From assembly GCA_021734595.1 (NCBI GenBank), contig JAIPIO010000167.1, positions 1 through 8,807 on the forward strand: 8,807 nt of DNA, given 5' to 3'. This DNA comes from Kiritimatiellales bacterium (GTDB lineage Bacteria; Verrucomicrobiota; Kiritimatiellia; Kiritimatiellales; Pontiellaceae). Below are positions 6,679 through 8,807 of this stretch, piece after piece (position 1 is the stretch's first letter; the number at the start of each line of letters is the position of its first letter). The translations under genes were made by a program, and so were the position numbers. The notes under the pieces are model-generated. The model was not told where the DNA came from. It worked only from the letters and a program-made list of their open reading frames with translations, and searched no databases.

Positions 6679-6715
6679 AAAATATCGAAGAAAAAATTCC
6701 TTAAGTTTCCTTAAG
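6679..6715 (-). promoter_or_regulatory. Candidate response-regulator box and promoter of the redox operon
   Basis: CTTAAG (6715-6710) and CTTAAG (6705-6700) form a direct repeat at 10-bp periodicity, within the longer repeat TTCCTTAAG (plus strand, 6697-6705 and 6707-6715). Tandem CTTAA(G/T) half-sites are the known operators of PmrA/QseB-type regulators, the group the adjacent regulator resembles. A -10-like TATTTT (6684-6679) lies 15 bp downstream, and the -35 position falls on the proximal half-site with no TTGACA match, as at activator-dependent promoters. A leader of about 60 nt would follow. The same bases can form a hairpin (separate entry). Confidence 0.5.
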
Positions 6716-6720
6716 GAATT
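6695..6720 (-). terminator. 11-bp perfect hairpin with T-run; possible terminator after the kinase gene
   Basis: AATTCCTTAAG (6695-6705) and CTTAAGGAATT (6710-6720) are perfect inverted repeats. On the minus-strand RNA the loop is GAAA, a stable GNRA tetraloop, and the stem runs into a T tract (6698-6691, broken only by the stem end). This looks like a rho-independent terminator about 85 bp after the kinase stop, although the stem is AT-rich. It overlaps the CTTAAG operator-like repeat, so the symmetry may instead reflect protein binding. Confidence 0.45.
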
Positions 6721-6799
6721 CCAGGGGCTGGAAGCGCAGGGGAGAGGGTGGAAAGGCGAATCTTCCAATGACTGGAAGATTCTTTCCAAAGCCTGGAAA
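6719..6799. repeat. Cluster of three TTCCA-N5-TGGAA palindromes
   Basis: Copies lie at 6719-6733 (spacer GGGGC), 6763-6777 (spacer ATGAC; arms extend to 10 bp, GAATCTTCCA/TGGAAGATTC, 6758-6767 with 6773-6782) and 6784-6798 (spacer AAGCC; arms TTTCCA/TGGAAA). Centres are 6726, 6770 and 6791; the last two are 21 bp apart, the same phasing as the pair near pstS. An unpaired TGGAA half-site lies at 6749-6753. The cluster starts 7 bp after the kinase stop codon and runs up to the candidate operator. It could bind a protein or fold as 3'-UTR RNA. Confidence 0.85.
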
Positions 6800-6805
6800 T
6801 CGGCG

Positions 6806-7840
6806 TTAGGTGACGGGGAGGGTGATGGTAAAGAGCGCGCCGCCGGTTTCCGGCGCGGACCCGGCCTGGACGGTGCCTTGGTGAGCATGAACAATATCAC
6901 GGACAATGGCTAGACCCAGACCGGAACCCTCGGATCCGCTGCGGAAGCGCTCGAAAACATTGCTCTGGAGCTGCTCGGGAATGCCGGGGCCGCTGTCGGC
7001 CACCGTGCAGGTGACTTTTTTGCCGTCCAGCCGAATGCCGATCCTGATGGTTCCGTTTTGCGGTGTAAGGCGGATGGCATTGTCGAGCAGGTTGGCCAGC
7101 GCCTGATCGAGCAGCGCCTCTACGCCGGATACCCGGGCGGAAGTCGGTACCGTGATTTCCAGGTTGATTCCTTTGGCTTCGGTCAGCGGCTGAAAGCGTT
7201 CGGTGGCGGCATGCGCAATAGCGGCCAGATTGATTGGTTTGAATTCCTGTTGCACCTTGCCGGACTCGAGCCGGGCGAGCAGCAGCAGTTGGTCGACGGT
7301 TACAGAGAGGCCGTGCAGTTCTTCAAGGATCTGCTGGAGCGATTCCTGGTATGCTGCCGGGGAACGTTCGTTTAGCAGGACGGTTTCAGCCGTACTGCGG
7401 ATGGCTGCCAAGGGGGTGCGCAGCTGGTGAGCGGCATCGGCACTGAAATTCTTCAGTTTATCAACCGCCTCTTCGTAGCGGTCGAATGCGAGATTAAAGC
7501 TGGTGCCCAGCTCGTCGAGCTCGTCGTAGGTACGGTTGAGTGTGATGCGTTCGGAAAACGCGCCCGCGCTGATGTTGCGGGCCGTGCCGGCCATCTGCCG
7601 CAGGGGTTCAAGCAGGGTGCGGGTTACCCGCCAGGCCAGCGCGATGGCCAGCGGCATGGAGGCAATGCCGACCAGAAAGAAGAAACCCACTTCCCTGAAT
7701 GCATCAGCCCATTCCGCCGGATCCACGAATGCCTTGCGGAATTCCACCAGGCAGAGGATTCCAAAAAAGATGATGTACGATGCCAGCAGCAGCAACGTGA
7801 GCAACGAAAAGTAACGAATACGGATCGGTGTTGTCTTCAT
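6806..7840 (-). CDS. Sensor histidine kinase (QseC/PmrB/TctE type)
   Basis: A 344-residue membrane sensor kinase that should phosphorylate the regulator encoded just before it. TM1 covers about 11-33 and TM2 about 51-70, leaving an extracytoplasmic loop of only ~17 residues. A HAMP linker follows (71-123). The dimerisation/phosphoacceptor helix has the H-box FSADAAHQLRTPLAAI with H138. The ATPase domain has the N-box LANLLDNAIRLTP (248-260), G1 ADSGPGIP (281-288), the F-box VFERFR (295-300) and G2 GSGLGLAI (305-312). All catalytic motifs are intact. Its ATG (7840) overlaps the regulator's stop in ATGA, giving translational coupling. The tiny loop argues against a folded periplasmic ligand domain; the signal may be sensed in or near the membrane, by metal binding to loop acids, or through a partner. 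The stimulus cannot be told from sequence. Confidence 0.93.
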   Translation of the reverse strand: MKTTPIRIRYFSLLTLLLLASYIIFFGILCLVEFRKAFVDPAEWADAFREVGFFFLVGIASMPLAIALAWRVTRTLLEPLRQMAGTARNISAGAFSERITLNRTYDELDELGTSFNLAFDRYEEAVDKLKNFSADAAHQLRTPLAAIRSTAETVLLNERSPAAYQESLQQILEELHGLSVTVDQLLLLARLESGKVQQEFKPINLAAIAHAATERFQPLTEAKGINLEITVPTSARVSGVEALLDQALANLLDNAIRLTPQNGTIRIGIRLDGKKVTCTVADSGPGIPEQLQSNVFERFRSGSEGSGLGLAIVRDIVHAHQGTVQAGSAPETGGALFTITLPVT

Positions 7841-8517
7841 AACCTGGTTCCCATCTCAAATCCCACGCCGCGCACGGTGTGGATCAGTTTAAGCTCAAAA
7901 CCCGCATCAACCTTTTTTCGAAGGTTGGAAATGTGTACGTCGATAATATTATCAAACGGAACGGCGAGGGAGGTGATGCCGAAGACTTCGCGCGCGAGCA
8001 TTTCGCGCGATACATTTTCGCCGGTGTGCTGGGCGAGGAACAGCAACAGGTCGAATTCCCGCGGGGTGAGATCGATGGCGTTGCTACCGCGCTCGGCGGT
8101 CCGTTGGACCGGGTTGAGGTGCAGGTCTTCAATGGTGATGGTATCCGGGACGGGGCGGGTGCCGCGCCGCTCCAGTGCGCGGATGCGGGCAACGAGCTCG
8201 GCAAAGGCGAAGGGCTTCACGAGATAATCGTCCGCCCCCGCATCGAGTCCGGCCACGCGGTCCTCGATTTCGCCGCGGGCGGTTAGGATAATCACCGGAA
8301 TGGCCGGATCTTGCTGTCTGAGTTCCTTCAGCAGTTCCATGCCGTCCACGTCGGGCAGGCCGAGGTCGAGGACGATCAGATCGGGTTCCAGCCTTTGGAA
8401 CGCTTCCCGCGCCGCCGCGCCGCTGGCGGCCACAGTCACGGCATAGCCGGACTCGCCCAGCCCCTGCTTGAGGCTTTTGGCAATCCGTTGGTTGTCCTCT
8501 ATGACGAGCAACTGCAT
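7837..8517 (-). CDS. OmpR/PhoB-family response regulator (QseB/PmrA/TctD-like)
   Basis: A 226-residue DNA-binding regulator. The receiver domain (1-~118) has the acidic pair E7/D8, phosphoacceptor D51 (LIVLDLGLPDVDGMELL), T79 and K101 (LVKPFAFAELVARI). The winged-helix effector domain (~125-223) ends with the recognition helix and wing, NIIDVHISNLRKKVD (190-204) and LIHTVRGVGFEM (211-222). The start at 8517 gives the canonical MQLLVIEDN terminus; a TTG start at 8553 would add 12 unlikely residues. No Shine-Dalgarno precedes 8517, and a -10-like hexamer ends 7 nt before it, so the message may be leaderless. The stop overlaps the kinase ATG by 4 nt. The best candidate target in the window is the CTTAAG direct repeat before the cytochrome operon; the pstS box is a second, weaker one. 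Confidence 0.94.
   Translation of the reverse strand: MQLLVIEDNQRIAKSLKQGLGESGYAVTVAASGAAAREAFQRLEPDLIVLDLGLPDVDGMELLKELRQQDPAIPVIILTARGEIEDRVAGLDAGADDYLVKPFAFAELVARIRALERRGTRPVPDTITIEDLHLNPVQRTAERGSNAIDLTPREFDLLLFLAQHTGENVSREMLAREVFGITSLAVPFDNIIDVHISNLRKKVDAGFELKLIHTVRGVGFEMGTRL
8386..8400. repeat. TTCCA-N5-TGGAA palindrome inside the response-regulator gene
   Basis: TTCCA (8386-8390), spacer GCCTT, TGGAA (8396-8400); the arms extend to GTTCCA/TGGAAC. It encodes FQRLE at residues 40-44 of the regulator. Confidence 0.8.
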
Positions 8518-8524
8518 GCCAGTC

Positions 8525-8553
8525 AGTAAACACAAAAAAGGGACGCCCGTCAA
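8525..8553 (-). promoter_or_regulatory. Candidate promoter of the two-component operon
   Basis: TTGACG (8553-8548) and TTTACT (8530-8525) are separated by 17 bp, matching the sigma-70 consensus at 5/6 and 4/6 positions. The start codon begins 7 nt after the -10, so transcription would start at or next to the ATG, in agreement with the absent Shine-Dalgarno. A perfect TTGACA also lies upstream (8582-8577) but lacks a good -10 at proper spacing. The -35 overlaps the stem-loop at 8545-8561. Confidence 0.35.
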
Positions 8554-8561
8554 ATCCGGGC
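8534..8561 (-). terminator. Stem-loop plus T6 after the truncated porin gene
   Basis: GCCCG (8561-8557) and CGGGC (8549-8545) form a 5-bp GC stem with a 7-nt loop on the minus-strand RNA. GTCCC and six T residues (8539-8534) follow. The structure lies 27 bp after the porin-remnant stop and before the regulator gene, as expected for an intrinsic terminator of the porin gene. The 5-nt gap between stem and T-run makes it weaker than the textbook form. Confidence 0.45.
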
Positions 8562-8588
8562 ATTCCGTCTAGTGGTTGTCAAGTACGT

Positions 8589-8672
8589 TTAGAATTTCAG
8601 TACGCCGTCGATCAGCAGGGTGTTGTCGTTTGCATCCTTGTAGGTGTCGAAGATGCTGTAGAAGGCACCTAG
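8589..8672 (-). pseudogene. C-terminal remnant of an outer-membrane beta-barrel (porin-like) gene cut by an IS element
   Basis: Reading in from the insertion junction, 27 codons run to a TAA at 8591-8589: LGAFYSIFDTYKD, then ANDNTLLIDGVLKF. Amphipathic beta strands, a short acidic turn and a terminal phenylalanine are typical of the last strands of outer-membrane porins. Further upstream the frame meets a stop (TAG at 8687-8685) and the sequence becomes transposase in another frame, so the gene is broken here. The end differs from the intact porin at 1849-3171 (EFKF), so it is not a recent duplicate. Its upstream part may survive on the far side of the element. Assignment as a porin rests only on this short C-terminus. 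Confidence 0.6.
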
Positions 8673-8807
8673 TGTTCCGTCAATCTATAATTTTAGGGTA
8701 GAGTGATTTTAGTTTGTGCCGCGCGTCCTCAATGGTGAATTGCCAATCGACACCTCGTTGCTTGTCATTGCTTGATACCGCCCATGCGGCGGTTTCCGCG
8801 CGAAGCG
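8673..8807 (-). mobile_element. End of an IS630-family insertion sequence (rest outside window)
   Basis: The transposase C-terminus reads into the window from the right edge. Just beyond its stop the porin frame resumes. IS630-family elements insert at TA and duplicate it; the TA at 8671-8672 is the best junction, because it leaves the porin frame open (codon CTA then GGT). The element's outer end would then read GTGTTCCGTCAATC inward from 8673. The alternative TA steps at 8686-8689 would leave a stop codon in the porin frame. The other terminal inverted repeat is not in the window, so the exact end is inferred. Confidence 0.6.
8680..8807 (-). CDS. IS630-family transposase, C-terminal fragment (5' end outside window)
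   Basis: About 42 codons are visible: LRAETAAWAVSSNDKQRG, then VDWQFTIEDARHKLKSLYP and KIID before a TGA at 8682-8680. The pattern of an ET-AAW helix, a variable linker, VDWQFT-x-x-DAR-x-KL and a final LYP is the usual C-terminal end of IS630-family DDE transposases. The N-terminal helix-turn-helix and catalytic DDE residues lie outside the window, so activity cannot be judged. The stop is 7 nt inside the inferred element end, a tight arrangement normal for the family. Confidence 0.8.
   Translation of the reverse strand, partial: LRAETAAWAVSSNDKQRGVDWQFTIEDARHKLKSLYPKIID

Noticed and set aside
152..8400. The TTCCA-N5-TGGAA palindromes as a restriction-modification site (the core CCAN5TGG is a known type II site)
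   Set aside because: Restriction sites tend to be avoided rather than enriched, and the flanking TT/AA conservation goes beyond the core.
1..8807. An arsenate- or phosphite-processing island, because phosphate uptake genes lie beside a redox operon
   Set aside because: No arsenate reductase, phosphite dehydrogenase or related motif is present. Adjacency alone does not support a shared substrate.

Overview
The window comes from a Gram-negative bacterium: it encodes an outer-membrane beta-barrel, the C-terminal remnant of a second one, and a periplasmic binding protein with a Sec signal. Composition is moderately GC-rich. The exact lineage cannot be proved from the sequence. The unusual intergenic palindromes and the long form of PstC would fit the PVC group (Kiritimatiellota/Verrucomicrobiota), but that is a weak inference. 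Every convincing gene lies on the minus strand, so transcription runs from high to low coordinates.

Layout in the direction of transcription. (i) 8807-8673: one end of an IS630-family element carrying the last ~42 codons of its transposase. (ii) 8672-8589: the last 27 codons of an outer-membrane porin-like gene that the element appears to have cut. (iii) 8517-6806: a two-component system (OmpR/PhoB-type regulator, then a histidine kinase) whose genes overlap by 4 nt. (iv) 6805-6616: a 190-bp intergenic region packed with palindromes, holding a CTTAAG direct repeat that resembles a response-regulator box and a leader that can hide the ribosome binding site. (v) 6615-1849: a compact three-gene operon encoding a membrane cytochrome b fused to an ethylbenzene-dehydrogenase-type heme domain, a GltD-like FAD/NAD(P)H oxidoreductase with Fe-S domains at both ends, and an alginate-export-type porin. 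(vi) 1848-1702: an intergenic region with two more palindromes and a possible Pho box. (vii) 1701-1: pstS, then the 5' part of pstC, the start of a high-affinity phosphate ABC transporter that continues outside the window.

Working model (inference). The two-component system senses an envelope or membrane signal and activates the redox operon through the CTTAAG repeat. The flavoprotein would pass NAD(P)H electrons through Fe-S clusters to the membrane cytochrome b, whose extracytoplasmic heme domain exchanges electrons with an unidentified partner. The porin would admit substrate. No molybdenum catalytic subunit is present in the window, so the terminal substrate is unknown. The pst genes probably have their own promoter.

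The most striking non-gene signal is a 15-bp palindrome, TTCCA-N5-TGGAA, found eight times. About 0.01 copies would be expected by chance. Five copies cluster just downstream of two stop codons, with adjacent centres exactly 21 bp apart in both clusters; three lie inside genes. No gene-free stretch exceeds 300 bp; the longest is the 190 bp at 6616-6805. No tRNA, rRNA or CRISPR array was seen.
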